Shown here: one piece after another, positions 17,261 through 25,878 of the stretch | Numbering within the stretch: the stretch's first letter is position 1 | Layout: each line of letters opens with the position of its first letter | Assembly: GCF_000349945.1 (NCBI RefSeq) | Contig: NC_020516.1 | Span: forward strand, 434,001 to 498,000 | Origin: Azoarcus sp. KH32C | Lineage (GTDB): Bacteria > Pseudomonadota > Gammaproteobacteria > Burkholderiales > Rhodocyclaceae | Length of the DNA stretch: 64,000 bases | Reading direction: 5' to 3' | The notes under the pieces: model-generated | Told to the model about the DNA's origin: nothing | Databases searched by the model: none | The model's input: only the letters and a program-made list of their open reading frames with translations | Program-made: the position numbers and the translations under genes

Positions 17261-18290
17261 CGTTGCACAGCAATTCGTACGAGATCGTGCCCGCGGCCTC
17301 GGCGATGCGGTTCACGGGGATGTTGTTGCCCCACAGTTCGACGCGGCTGCCGATGCCCGCCTGCGGCAGGTCGGTGAGGTCGACGGTGAGCATGTCCATC
17401 GACACGCGGCCGATAAGCCGCGTGCGGATGCCGTCGACGGCGACCGGGGTGCCGTTCGGCACGGTGCGCGGATAGCCGTCGGCGTAACCCATCGCGACGA
17501 GTCCGACGCGTGTCGGACGGTCGGCGCTGAAGCGTGCGCCATAGCCGAGCGGAGCGCCTTGCGGGATCTCGCGCACGGCAATGATGCTGCTTTCGAGCGT
17601 CATCACTGGCCGCAGCGGGTTGGGTGCGCCGGGCATCGGGTCGGCGCCGTAGAGCAGGATGCCGGGGCGCGCCCAGTCGCGATGCGCCGCGGGCCAGCCG
17701 AGGATCGCGCCGGAGTTGGCGAGACTGCGCGGACCGGGAATCTCGCGCGTTGCAGCGTCGAAGGCGACGATCTGCTCGGTGGTCGAGATCACGTCCGGCT
17801 CGTCGGCACGCGCGAAGTGGGTCATCAGCGTGATGTTGCCGACCTTGCCGCAGTCCTTCAGGCGTTGCCACGCGGGAAGCATCTCGTGCGGCAGGAAGCC
17901 CGCGCGGTTCATCCCGCTGTTCATCTTCAGCCACACCTCGATCGGCAGCGCCGGGTGAGCATGGTCGATCATGCGGATCTGCTCGGCGTGATGCACGACG
18001 ATCCACAGGTCGTGGCGGACGACCTCGTCGAGCTCTTCGCCCGAGAAGACGCCTTCGAGGAGCAGGATCGGCTGGTCGATGCCGGCCGCGCGCAGTTCGA
18101 GCGCTTCCTCGAGGAAGGCGACGGCGAAGCCGTCCGCCTCGGGCGCGAGCGCCCGGGCACAGGGAATGGCGCCGTGGCCATAGGCATTTGCCTTGACAAC
18201 GGCAAGGGCCCGGCCGCCGTGTCGGCTGCGGGCGAGGAGGTAGTTGTGACGCAGGGCGTCGAGGTCGATCAGGGCGCGGGCGGGTCTCAT
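17229..18290 (-). CDS. alr: Alanine racemase
   Basis: The 353-residue PLP enzyme interconverts L- and D-alanine. The N-terminus has the PLP-lysine motif AVVKANAYGHG (Lys near residue 33), and later segments LKMNSGMNRAGF, GYGARFSADRPTRVGLVAMGYADG and VSMDMLTVDL match the family, including the catalytic Tyr region. Its ATG overlaps the TGA of dadA, so the pair is translationally coupled. This arrangement is typical of the catabolic alanine racemase (dadX) that supplies D-alanine to DadA, although a role in cell-wall synthesis cannot be excluded from this window. Its 3' end overlaps the convergent GGDEF-EAL gene. Confidence 0.93.
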   Translation of the reverse strand: MRPARALIDLDALRHNYLLARSRHGGRALAVVKANAYGHGAIPCARALAPEADGFAVAFLEEALELRAAGIDQPILLLEGVFSGEELDEVVRHDLWIVVHHAEQIRMIDHAHPALPIEVWLKMNSGMNRAGFLPHEMLPAWQRLKDCGKVGNITLMTHFARADEPDVISTTEQIVAFDAATREIPGPRSLANSGAILGWPAAHRDWARPGILLYGADPMPGAPNPLRPVMTLESSIIAVREIPQGAPLGYGARFSADRPTRVGLVAMGYADGYPRTVPNGTPVAVDGIRTRLIGRVSMDMLTVDLTDLPQAGIGSRVELWGNNIPVNRIAEAAGTISYELLCNVKRVRFEYPG

Positions 18291-19588
18291 GCGGCAGGAG
18301 AGAGGTTAAGGCCTTGTGAGCGGGAAGCTGCTACTTTGCCATAACGCGCGAGCCCCAGGTCTTGATGACGAATCGCTGGCTGGTGTCCGGTGACGAGGTC
18401 GGCCATCAGCTGGCCGGAGCCGCAGGCCATGGTCCAGCCGAGGGTGCCGTGGCCGGTGCTGACGAAGAGGTCGGGGTAGGCGGTTGCGCCAACCACCGGG
18501 GTGCCGTCCGGCGTCATCGGGCGCAGGCCGGTCCAGAATTCCGCCTTCGGCACGTCGCCGCCGCCCGGGAAGAGGTCGCTGACGACCATCTCCAGCGTTT
18601 CGCGGCGGCGCGGGTTGAGCGCCAGGTCGAACCCGCCGAGCTCGGCCATGCCGCCGACGCGGATGCGGTCCGCGAAGCGCGTGATCGCGATCTTGTAAGT
18701 TTCGTCGAGCACGGTCGATACCGGGGCGGCCGCGGCGTCGATGAGCGGCACGGTCAGCGAGTAGCCCTTCAGCGGATACACGGGCAGGTCGAGGCCGAGC
18801 GGCGCGAGCATCTGGCGCGAGTAGCTGCCGAGCGCGAGCACATAGCGGTCGGCGGCGAGCACTTCGTTGCCGACCTGCACGCCGATCACGTCGCCGCCGC
18901 CGACCATCACTTCGCGGATGTCCTGGCCGTAGCGGAACTCGACGCCCAGTTCGCGCGCCTTCTCGGCGAGGCGCGTCGTGAAGAGATGGCAGTCGCCGGT
19001 CTCGTCGTTGGGGAGGCGCAAGCCGCCCGCCAGCTTGTGGCTGACGCGGGCGAGCGCCGGTTCGACGCGTCCGAGTTGGTCGCGGTCGAGCAGCTCGTAG
19101 GGCACGCCGCATTCTTCCAGGACCTGGATGTCGCGCGCGGCGGCGTCGACCTGGGCCTGGCTGCGAAAGAGCTGGAGCGTGCCGAGGGTGCGTTCCTCGT
19201 ACTGGATGCCGGTATCGGCGCGCAGCGCGCGCAGGCAGTCACGGCTGTACTCGGACAGCCGCATCATGCGTTCCTTGTTCACCGCATAGCGGTCGGCGGT
19301 GCAGTTGCGCAGCATCTGCGCCATCCAGCGCAGCTGGAAGAGGCTGCCGTCGGGGCGGATCGACAGCGGCGAGTGGCGCTGGAAGAGCCACTTCATCGCT
19401 TTCAGCGGAATGCCGGGCGCGGCCCACGGAGTCGAGTAGCCGGGCGACACCTGGCCGGCGTTGGCGTAGCTGGTCTCGAGTGCCGAGCCGGGCTGGCGGT
19501 CGATGACGGTGACCTTCGCGCCGCGCCGGGCAAGGTACCAGGCGGTGGTGGTGCCGACGACGCCGCTGCCGAGGACGAGAACGCGCAT
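18287..19588 (-). CDS. dadA: D-amino acid dehydrogenase
   Basis: A 433-residue FAD enzyme that oxidises D-alanine and other D-amino acids to 2-oxo acids and feeds electrons to the respiratory chain. The dinucleotide-binding motif is at the extreme N-terminus (VLGSGVVGTTTAWYLARRGA), followed by ETSYANAGQVSPGYSTPWAAPG, a DadA hallmark. The C-terminus has GLRPMTPDGTPVVGAT and STGHGTLGWTMACGSG for FAD binding. It is the first gene of a dadA-alr operon and is divergent from an Lrp-type regulator; an inverted repeat lies between them. Confidence 0.95.
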   Translation of the reverse strand: MRVLVLGSGVVGTTTAWYLARRGAKVTVIDRQPGSALETSYANAGQVSPGYSTPWAAPGIPLKAMKWLFQRHSPLSIRPDGSLFQLRWMAQMLRNCTADRYAVNKERMMRLSEYSRDCLRALRADTGIQYEERTLGTLQLFRSQAQVDAAARDIQVLEECGVPYELLDRDQLGRVEPALARVSHKLAGGLRLPNDETGDCHLFTTRLAEKARELGVEFRYGQDIREVMVGGGDVIGVQVGNEVLAADRYVLALGSYSRQMLAPLGLDLPVYPLKGYSLTVPLIDAAAAPVSTVLDETYKIAITRFADRIRVGGMAELGGFDLALNPRRRETLEMVVSDLFPGGGDVPKAEFWTGLRPMTPDGTPVVGATAYPDLFVSTGHGTLGWTMACGSGQLMADLVTGHQPAIRHQDLGLARYGKVAASRSQGLNLSPAA

Positions 19589-19643
19589 GACTGACTCCGA
19601 TGATCCGATCTATTGAATATCGCCAGTTTAGGCACTATAAAGC

Positions 19644-19656
19644 AGTGATTTTCACT
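19644..19656. promoter_or_regulatory. Candidate Lrp-type operator between dadA and the regulator gene
   Basis: AGTGA-TTT-TCACT is a perfect 5-3-5 inverted repeat in an AT-rich stretch unlike the surrounding GC-rich DNA. On the minus strand TATAGT (19639-19634) could be the dadA -10 element. Lrp/AsnC proteins often regulate divergently transcribed neighbours, so control of dadA-alr from here is plausible. Confidence 0.4.
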
Positions 19657-19721
19657 AAAATAAAACCGTTAATTGGTGAAAAAAATGATTCGCCGGGGCA
19701 ATTCCCGGCTGGAGGAGTGAA

Positions 19722-20186
19722 ATGCGCGAACTGGACCGGATTGACCGGCGAATCCTCGATCTGCTGCAGAAAGACGGCCGCCTTTCGATGACCGACCTGG
19801 CGCACAAGGTGGGGCTATCAGCCACGCCCTGCACCGAGCGCGTGAAGCGCCTCGAACGCGACGGCGTGATCACCGGCTACCATGCGCGCGTCAGTCCTCA
19901 GGCGCTCGGCAAGAACCTGCTCGTCTTCGTCGAGATCAAGCTGTCGGCGAAGTCCGGCGAAGTCTTCGACCGCGTGAAGAAGGAGCTGCTCTTCGTGCCC
20001 GAGGTGATGGAGTGCCACCTCGTGTCGGGCGACTTCGATTACCTCGTGAAGGCGCGCATCACCGAGATGGGCGAGTACCGGCGTCTGCTCGGCAACATCC
20101 TGCTCAAGCTGCCGTCGGCGGTCGAGTCGCGCAGCTACGTGGTGATGGAGGAGATCAAGGAGACGCTCTACATCCCGGCCGAGTGA
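19722..20186 (+). CDS. Lrp/AsnC family regulator, probably of dadA-alr
   Basis: A 154-residue protein with an N-terminal winged helix-turn-helix (DRRILDLLQKDGRLSMTDLAHKVGLSATP, given here as landmarks around residues 8-36) and a C-terminal ligand-binding RAM domain (VPEVMECHLVSGDFDYLVKA). GGAGGAG lies directly upstream at a good distance of ATG 19722. It is divergent from dadA with 133 bp between the starts. In related bacteria an Lrp-like protein activates dadA in response to alanine, and that role is inferred here from position. The stop is 22 bp from the convergent LolA-like gene. Confidence 0.9.
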   Translation: MRELDRIDRRILDLLQKDGRLSMTDLAHKVGLSATPCTERVKRLERDGVITGYHARVSPQALGKNLLVFVEIKLSAKSGEVFDRVKKELLFVPEVMECHLVSGDFDYLVKARITEMGEYRRLLGNILLKLPSAVESRSYVVMEEIKETLYIPAE

Positions 20187-20208
20187 TGCGGCCAGCACAG
20201 AGTCGTTT

Positions 20209-20937
20209 TCAGATCATGCCCGGGATCTCGGGGCGGAAGAGGGTGTCGGGGAGCGGCAGGTCGAATTCGACGTCTTCGATGTAGGAGCGGCCGATGTAGC
20301 GTCCGCCTGCGAAGTGATGCTCGACGGCGGCATAGCGTCGTCCGTCAACGTTGCGGAAATCCTCGTAGATCGTGCCGAAGACCATCTCGCTGCCGTTCTC
20401 GGCGGCCAGGATGCCGCGCGAGCGCCGGATCAGGCCCGACTCCGGGTCGACTTCGACGACGAGTTTCAGGCCGCCCGACAGGGGGAGCTCGATGAAATGC
20501 AGGCGGCCTTCGCCGATCGCGTGCTCGCCGCCGTCGCGCAAGGTCTCCCGTGCTGCAAGCAGGTTCCACGGCAGGGCCACGCGTGCCGCCTGCAGCAACA
20601 GGGCGCCGCGAAAAATCTCGCTCATCGGCTTGTTGCGCTGCCAGGCCCGCGCGCCGTCCACGATGCGGACCTCGGTGCCTTCCGGGTAACGGATCTCGAT
20701 GCGGAAGCGTTCGGGACCCCGGTAGGCGCGGATCAGCGTCCCTTCTCCCTGCATCTGCGAGATCGTGCGGCCGCGCTGCATGATGCTCGCCGGCGGCGTG
20801 ACGTTGCCGTAGGCCTGCTCGATGCGCGCGAGCAGGGGAGCGAGATCCTCCGCGGCGGCCGTGCTTGCCCAGTGCAGCACGGTCGTCAGGGCAAGCAAGA
20901 CGCCCAGCAGTTGCCTCAGGGGGAACGCCGGGCGCAT
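20209..20937 (-). CDS. LolA-like outer-membrane lipoprotein-sorting protein
   Basis: The 242-residue exported protein has an N-terminal signal (LLGVLLALTTVLHWASTAAA, cleavage after about residue 29) and an all-beta body resembling the LolA/LolB-like group (IEQAYGNVTPPASIMQRGRT, ERFRIEIRYPEGTEVRIVDG, VVEVDPESGLIRRS). It is not the canonical LolA; many such paralogues sit near exporters and are described only as outer-membrane lipoprotein-sorting proteins. It starts 4 bp after the stop of the EF-hand gene, so the two are certainly co-transcribed. The function is unknown beyond a periplasmic lipid or lipoprotein-binding role. Confidence 0.65.
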   Translation of the reverse strand: MRPAFPLRQLLGVLLALTTVLHWASTAAAEDLAPLLARIEQAYGNVTPPASIMQRGRTISQMQGEGTLIRAYRGPERFRIEIRYPEGTEVRIVDGARAWQRNKPMSEIFRGALLLQAARVALPWNLLAARETLRDGGEHAIGEGRLHFIELPLSGGLKLVVEVDPESGLIRRSRGILAAENGSEMVFGTIYEDFRNVDGRRYAAVEHHFAGGRYIGRSYIEDVEFDLPLPDTLFRPEIPGMI

Positions 20938-20941
20938 GGGT

Positions 20942-21283
20942 TCATTCCTTCTTCCAGCGGTCGTGGCCGATGAATTCCTGCCAGCTCAGGTAACCGTCGT
21001 GGTTAGTGTCGAGCCGGTCGAAATTCTCCGCGACATAGGTCAGGCGCCCCTCCACCTCGGCTTTCGATAGCCGCCCGTCCTTGTCCGCATCGGCGCCGTC
21101 GAAACGGGCGACCGCCTTCTCCCGCGCTGCGCGCCCCAGATCACCGACGTGATCCTGCCGTTCGAGCGAAGGGATCAGCGTCTGGGCAGTGGCGCTGCAG
21201 GCGGCGCCGAGCAGCAGCGCGCAGAGGGTGGCGGTCGCGACGCGCTGGCAGGGGATGGGGAGGCGGAGGTGCGAAATCTTCAT
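20942..21283 (-). CDS. Small exported EF-hand protein
   Basis: 113 residues from the ATG at 21283, with a signal peptide (VATATLCALLLGAACSATAQ). Two calcium-binding EF-hand loops are visible: DADKDGRLSKAE and DTNHDGYLSWQE, both with the D-x-(D/N)-x-DG pattern and the closing Glu. It should be a periplasmic or secreted calcium-binding protein. It is the first gene of a two-gene unit with the LolA-like gene. The ribosome-binding site is weak. The frame is open upstream, but that part lacks coding character. Confidence 0.75.
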   Translation of the reverse strand: MKISHLRLPIPCQRVATATLCALLLGAACSATAQTLIPSLERQDHVGDLGRAAREKAVARFDGADADKDGRLSKAEVEGRLTYVAENFDRLDTNHDGYLSWQEFIGHDRWKKE

Positions 21284-21398
21284 CGGGTTCGAAGCGGTTG
21301 GCGGTGCCGGTGGGAAAGGAAATGTTCCGCCAATTCGTGCGCACAGGCAATCAAAAAAACAGTAGTCCGGAAAGGGTTGTTCATGCTGCAGCGCCAGA

Positions 21399-21415
21399 TG
21401 TTCCACTGTGGAACA
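21399..21415. promoter_or_regulatory. Palindromic operator upstream of the porin
   Basis: TGTTCCACTGTGGAACA is a perfect inverted repeat (8-1-8). It lies about 120-135 bp upstream of a sigma54-like promoter, the usual place for an enhancer-binding protein site. The cognate regulator is not identifiable in the window. Confidence 0.5.
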
Positions 21416-21534
21416 GCCTGTATCGGCACAAAAGTGTCGAGGTGTTTCAAAGCGGATCAATGAAGCAAGGAAATTCGAAGACAAAAGCGCCCAAAACCCG
21501 TGGAAAAGCCGCTAAACCGTGCTTTACGTGCGAT

Positions 21535-21549
21535 TGGCCCGGAGTTTGC
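21535..21549 (+). promoter_or_regulatory. Sigma54-type promoter of the porin
   Basis: TGGCCCGGAGTTTGC matches the -24/-12 consensus TGGCACG-N4-TTGC at every position but one (A to C). The GG (21536-21537) and GC (21548-21549) doublets have the required 10-bp spacing. Transcription would start near 21561, about 115 nt before the porin ATG. Confidence 0.5.
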
Positions 21550-21675
21550 AATGACCGCCCCAAGCCCCGCCGGCAGGCGTGGCTGCGCGCACGTATCGCC
21601 GCCTTCCGAGGCATGCGACGCAGGCGATCGAGACAGAAATAGGCATCAAACCAAAGGCCAAGGAGGCAAAACAAG

Positions 21676-22851
21676 ATGAAATCTCGTGCGAAAACCGGGG
21701 TGTTCCAGCGGACGGTACTCGCCAGCGCGCTGTGCGTGCTCGGCCTGGGTCAAGCCCATGCGGTGAGCTTCACCCAAGGCGATTCGACGATCGACATCAA
21801 CGGCACGATCAACGGTTTCTATTCGAACCGCACGTCGGAAAGTGGTGGCGTGAAGACCACGAATTCCGCACTGACCAACGGGCTGCTGCCGGGCTGGATC
21901 AACTTCGTGTTCACGACCAAGGCCGAAGGTCTGGACATCAAGGCGCACGTCGGCTTCGCGCCCGGCATCAACGACAAGTCGGACGTCGTCGGCCTGCCGA
22001 CCAACCCGGGTTGCGGCGGCGCGACCGGCTGCGACAGCCCGTTCTCGCAGATCGACACGCGTAACCTGTACTTCCAGTTCGGTTCGAGCGACTGGGGCAC
22101 GATCAAGCTCGGCCGCGACATCGGTCTCTTCGGCCAGAAGATCATCCTGTCCGACATGACCCTGCTCGGCCTGGGCGGCAACAGCTACGCCGCGACGCCG
22201 TTCAACACCACCTTCGGCATGATCGGCCACGGCTACATGTACACCGGCTTCCAGCCGCAGATCACCTACACGACCCCGACGATGGGCGGCTTGTCGGCTG
22301 CGATCGGCGTCTTCGATCCGAACCGCTTCGCCGGCGACGAGACGAAGGATCCCGGCGTGCAGGGCATGGTCAATTACGACTGGAAGGGCGGCAACATGAG
22401 CGCCTCGCTGTGGGGCGGTTTCGTGCATCAGACGACCAGCGGCTCCGGCAGCTTCGACGCCAATGGCTACGAGCTCGGCGCCAAGTTCGGCATCGGCGAC
22501 TTTGAGGCGGTGGCCTACGGCTTCGACGCGAAGGGTCTCGGCCTGTCGACGGTCGGCGCGCTGTACTTCTCGCCGTTCGAGAAGACCAAGGGCAAGGGCT
22601 ACTTCGTCCAGGGCACCTACAAGTTCGGCAAGACCAAGGTCGGCATCAACTACGGCCAGAACCGCGACACCGACGGCCTGCTGACGGACGACAACAAGTT
22701 CAAGTCGATGACCGTGGGCGTGTATCACTCGCTCAACAAGTACATCACGCTGGTCGGCGAGTTCAACCGCGAGCGTGGCACGGGTAGCGACGTCTTCCCG
22801 GGCGACCTGAAGACCCGCACCATTTCCCTGGGCGGCATCATCTTCTTCTAA
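21676..22851 (+). CDS. Outer-membrane porin
   Basis: A 391-residue protein with a signal peptide (VLASALCVLGLGQAHA, cleavage near residue 29) and a mature part of alternating short strands and Gly/Asn/Asp turns, closing with a C-terminal Phe (GGIIFF), the classical outer-membrane beta-barrel signature. Segments such as TNLYFQFGSSDWGTIKLGRD-like strand pairs resemble general porins of betaproteobacteria. It probably forms a trimeric diffusion channel; substrate preference is unknown. A perfect AGGAGG lies about 10 nt upstream of ATG 21676. The upstream region suggests sigma54-dependent expression. Codon use is strongly GC-biased and uniform, as expected for a highly expressed gene. Confidence 0.85.
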   Translation: MKSRAKTGVFQRTVLASALCVLGLGQAHAVSFTQGDSTIDINGTINGFYSNRTSESGGVKTTNSALTNGLLPGWINFVFTTKAEGLDIKAHVGFAPGINDKSDVVGLPTNPGCGGATGCDSPFSQIDTRNLYFQFGSSDWGTIKLGRDIGLFGQKIILSDMTLLGLGGNSYAATPFNTTFGMIGHGYMYTGFQPQITYTTPTMGGLSAAIGVFDPNRFAGDETKDPGVQGMVNYDWKGGNMSASLWGGFVHQTTSGSGSFDANGYELGAKFGIGDFEAVAYGFDAKGLGLSTVGALYFSPFEKTKGKGYFVQGTYKFGKTKVGINYGQNRDTDGLLTDDNKFKSMTVGVYHSLNKYITLVGEFNRERGTGSDVFPGDLKTRTISLGGIIFF

Positions 22852-22875
22852 GCCAGAAGCGTTAACGCAGCAACC

Positions 22876-22908
22876 CGAGGACGGGCTCAGAGTTTGAGCT
22901 CGTCCTCG
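22876..22908. terminator. Terminator hairpin between the porin and PilZ genes
   Basis: A 14-bp stem with one G-T wobble (CGAGGACGGGCTCA and TGAGCTCGTCCTCG) around a 5-nt loop, followed on the plus strand by GATTAGTTTTT. It should end porin transcription. It overlaps the last codons of the convergent PilZ gene. Confidence 0.7.
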
Positions 22909-23795
22909 ATTAGTTTTTGATAGACGAAAGCGGTCAGCGCGACTTGGTCCCCTGGAGCATGGTCGACGAACTGGACGCCGTGCGTGAAGCGCGAGCGGCC
23001 GTCGACGGGCGCATTGTCGAGCTGGATGCCGCGGACGATGCCCTTCAGCGTCAGGAGTTGTTCGATGCCGCTGATCGGCGCCTTGAACTTCACGACGATT
23101 TCGTCGCTTTTCTGGCCGAGCTGATTTTCGGCCAGCAGCGAACAGCCGCCGGTGCTGAGGTCTGACAGGATCGCGGCCGCCGAAGGCGAATTGCGGCTCT
23201 GCACCGCTGCGATCACGCGAACCTTCACGCGCGCGTCGCGCCGGACCATCACCGCTTCCACTTCCGCCGGGTAGGACAGGTGCAGGTGCGGATAGGGGAC
23301 GTTCGTGACCTTGATGATGGTCGCCGGGAATGCATACGCGTTCTTGCCCGAGAACATCCGTGCGATGAAGCTTTGTCCTTCACGCATCATCAGGAACTTG
23401 CCGTCCCGCATCGGTGCGGTGACGATGATGCTCTTTCCCTTCAGATAGCCGATCAGCGAGACCGCGAGGCGCATGTTGCCGCCGTCGAACTGCGCCTGCA
23501 GCTGGATCGTGTCTCCGACCGCGAGGCGGGTTTCGTCGAGCAGCTTGCGTTCGGTGCGCTGCTCGCTCGCCGCGGGCTGGGGGGCAGGCGCAGGAGGCGG
23601 ACTGGCGGGCGCGGGCTGCCGCGGGGGCGCTGCGGCTTCGCGATAGAGTCCGCGCGCGAGCAGCGTCCGGATCTGCTGTTCCGATTCGAACTCTCCACCC
23701 TTGTCGAGCACCAGCTTGCCGTCGCGATCGTAAACGGCCCACGGCACGGGTTGTTCGACATACAGATCCAGCGGGTCAACGGGCGCGAAATACAT
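22887..23795 (-). CDS. PilZ-domain cyclic di-GMP receptor (YcgR-like)
   Basis: 302 residues from the ATG at 23795. The N-terminal part has a Pro/Ala-rich linker (about 55-80), then a YcgR-N-like beta domain (about 85-185). The C-terminal PilZ domain (about 190-295) carries RRDARVKVRV (RxxxR motif) and DLSTGGCSL (D/NxSxxG), the two signatures that bind cyclic di-GMP. It is thus a probable flagellar brake or surface-behaviour effector. An in-frame ATG at 23867 would add 24 residues; neither start has a strong ribosome site. It is divergent from the phosphoglycerol transferase-like gene. Confidence 0.82.
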   Translation of the reverse strand: MYFAPVDPLDLYVEQPVPWAVYDRDGKLVLDKGGEFESEQQIRTLLARGLYREAAAPPRQPAPASPPPAPAPQPAASEQRTERKLLDETRLAVGDTIQLQAQFDGGNMRLAVSLIGYLKGKSIIVTAPMRDGKFLMMREGQSFIARMFSGKNAYAFPATIIKVTNVPYPHLHLSYPAEVEAVMVRRDARVKVRVIAAVQSRNSPSAAAILSDLSTGGCSLLAENQLGQKSDEIVVKFKAPISGIEQLLTLKGIVRGIQLDNAPVDGRSRFTHGVQFVDHAPGDQVALTAFVYQKLIEDELKL

Positions 23796-24041
23796 CGGCG
23801 GCAGGGGTTTTGGTGAGTCGCAATGGGAGGCGATGGTAACGCGTGTGCATGTTCCGGACAATGCCATATTGATGGGGCGTCGGATTGCTGGAGCGTCGCC
23901 TTCCGGGCGGTTTTTCCGCCTGTCGTCGGCGGCGCCAAACTCCGCGGCGGGCGCCGTGTCTACGTGGTCACATTCCGGTAATATTGCGCACCTTCCGTGG
24001 GGATGCGGGTGCATGTCCGGAAGGGTGCCTGCGGAGTTGTG

Positions 24042-25691
24042 ATGCGTGTCAGAAGATTGTTCAAGCCGCTGGCGATCCTCGCCGGCTGTCTGCTCTATGC
24101 CGTGCCGGACTGGCTCACGGACGAATTCGGTTCGGTGACGATCGACCAGGTGCTCTACCACCTGCGTTTCGGAACGGAAGGCCTTCTGACCACCGATCCC
24201 GAGCTCGTGCGCCGGGCGCTGTGGCGTGGTCTGGCCTTGCCGCTCGCCCTCGCGCTGGTGCTGTGGGGGCTCGACGAGTGGGTCAATCACCTGCGGGCCC
24301 ATCCCGAAAAATGGCCGGTGCCCTGGCTGCGCGCGGCGATGACGTCGCTACGCAACGGGCTGACACGAGTCGGGCGCTGGGGCATGCGCGTCTTCACGCA
24401 CGGCGCGCCGCGGGCGATCCCGCTGATCGTTCTCGGTGCGGGCGTCGCCTACTTCATCGACAGCTTCTCGCTCGCGAGCTACGTGCGCGCCTACTTCGGC
24501 GAGGATTACTTTTCCGGTTCGTACGTCGATCCGCGGCGCGTCGCGCTCGTGAAGGGCAAGGAGCAGCCGAAGAACCTGATCCTGATCTACGTCGAGAGCC
24601 TCGAGAACACCTATTCCGATCCGGCGCTGTTCGGGCACGATCTATTGCACCGCCTGACGGCCCTGAAGGCGAAGGGGCGTGCGATTTCCTTCGATAACTA
24701 TCACCAGATGATGGGCGCGCACTTCACGATCGCCGGCATCGTCGGCACGCAATGCGGTCTGCCGTTGAAGTCGGTCGCGCTCTTCGGCGGCAACGCGCAG
24801 GGCGAGCAGGTCGAAAGCTTTCTGCCGCGGGCGCGCTGCCTCGGCGACATCCTCGCGGGCGAGGGCTATACGAACATCTTCCTGAACGGGTCGAGCCTCG
24901 CCTTCGCCGGCGTCGGCAAGTTCTTCCACGACCATCACTACAGCAAGGTGATGGGCCGCGAGGAATGGATCCGCGCGGGCGAGCGTCCGGAGCTGATGAG
25001 CGGCTGGGGCCTGCACGACGACGACCTCTTCCGTCGCGCACGGAGCGAACTCGACACGCTGATGAAGTCGCGCAAGCCCTTCAACCTCACGATACTCACG
25101 ATCGACACGCACCATCCCTACGGCCATCTGTCGCAGCTGTGCGAGCGCCAAGGCTATAGCGACTTCGAAGGCATCGTGGAGTGCACGGCCGGGCAGGTCG
25201 CGGACTTCATCGACTACGTGGCCTCGCGCGGCTGGCTCGACCGGACCGCGATCGTCGTGCAGGGCGACCATCTGGCGATGGGCAACACCTCCTACGACAA
25301 GTTGATCACCAATCCGAACCGGCGCGTGTTCAACCTGCTGGTCGGCGGGGACAAGCACCTCGTGAAGAACACCGAAGACGTCACGCACTTCGACATGCTG
25401 CCGACGATTCTCGACCTGATCGGCCTGAATGTGCAGGGCGATCGCGCCGGTCTCGGTTACTCGGGGATCGGCCCGGTGACGGCGGCCCGTCCGGCCGACC
25501 GCATCGCGAAGATGACGCAGCAGTTGGGCAACTATAGCGCGGCGTATCGCGCGCTGTGGGAGTCGTCGCCGATTCCCGACGGTGACCTGCACGGCGGCGA
25601 GACGACGGCCGTGGCGCCGCCACAGCAGCCGCCGGCGCGCGTGCTGCCGCCGCCCGTGGCGGTCCGCCCCGACGCGCCGCGCACCCAGTAA
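24042..25691 (+). CDS. OpgB/LtaS-type phosphoglycerol transferase (sulfatase fold)
   Basis: A 549-residue membrane protein. Three or four membrane helices lie in the first about 155 residues, followed by a sulfatase-fold domain with the family landmarks LILIYVESLENTYSDP (metal site with catalytic Thr/Ser region), HFTIAGIVGTQCGLPL, LTIDTHHPYG and VVQGDHLAMG. This is the layout of phosphoglycerol transferase I (OpgB/MdoB), which decorates periplasmic glucans with phosphoglycerol, and of LtaS-type enzymes. OpgB is favoured for a Gram-negative cell. The C-terminal 40 residues are Pro-rich and probably disordered. ATG 24042 has a GGAG about 6 nt upstream. Confidence 0.78.
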   Translation: MRVRRLFKPLAILAGCLLYAVPDWLTDEFGSVTIDQVLYHLRFGTEGLLTTDPELVRRALWRGLALPLALALVLWGLDEWVNHLRAHPEKWPVPWLRAAMTSLRNGLTRVGRWGMRVFTHGAPRAIPLIVLGAGVAYFIDSFSLASYVRAYFGEDYFSGSYVDPRRVALVKGKEQPKNLILIYVESLENTYSDPALFGHDLLHRLTALKAKGRAISFDNYHQMMGAHFTIAGIVGTQCGLPLKSVALFGGNAQGEQVESFLPRARCLGDILAGEGYTNIFLNGSSLAFAGVGKFFHDHHYSKVMGREEWIRAGERPELMSGWGLHDDDLFRRARSELDTLMKSRKPFNLTILTIDTHHPYGHLSQLCERQGYSDFEGIVECTAGQVADFIDYVASRGWLDRTAIVVQGDHLAMGNTSYDKLITNPNRRVFNLLVGGDKHLVKNTEDVTHFDMLPTILDLIGLNVQGDRAGLGYSGIGPVTAARPADRIAKMTQQLGNYSAAYRALWESSPIPDGDLHGGETTAVAPPQQPPARVLPPPVAVRPDAPRTQ

Positions 25692-25721
25692 GTCCTGCCG
25701 ATGTCATTCGCCGTCGGGCGT

Positions 25722-25787
25722 TTGATCCATGTCAATTTCGTTTTGATTTGTCATTTTGATGAGGGTCTAGAGGCCCTAGAATAGGGC
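25722..25787 (+). promoter_or_regulatory. FNR-type box and promoter of the hemerythrin unit
   Basis: TTGATCCATGTCAA (25722-25735) matches FNR consensus half-sites at 9 of 10 positions. TAGAAT (25777-25782) is a good -10 element and would place the box centre near -60.5, the class I activator position. The -10 lies within a hairpin, GCCCTA-GAA-TAGGGC (25773-25787). The 331-bp stretch from 25692 to 26022 otherwise contains only the small frame at 25879. Confidence 0.5.
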
Positions 25788-25878
25788 TTCCTGGCCGCTT
25801 TGACGTACGCCGAAGGGAATAAGCGGACGGCCGACGGAGAGCGTATCGCCGACAGTCCGATTCTCATCAAGACAGACA

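Larger units (their letters stand above)
21284..21675. other. Porin upstream region
   Basis: These 392 bp separate the minus-strand EF-hand gene from the porin. The stretch is less GC-rich than its neighbours and no convincing gene is seen; a short frame from 21462 is Lys/Arg-rich and judged non-coding. It contains a 17-bp palindrome (21399-21415) and a sigma54-like promoter (21535-21549), listed separately. Confidence 0.5.

Noticed and set aside
21462..21642. Small Lys/Arg-rich frame before the porin
   Set aside because: It has no ribosome-binding site, overlaps the sigma54-like promoter and resembles no known small protein.
25799..25812. TTGACGTACGCCGA, resembling the palindrome at 898-911
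   Set aside because: Only the left arm agrees; the right arm has lost the pattern, so it is treated as chance.
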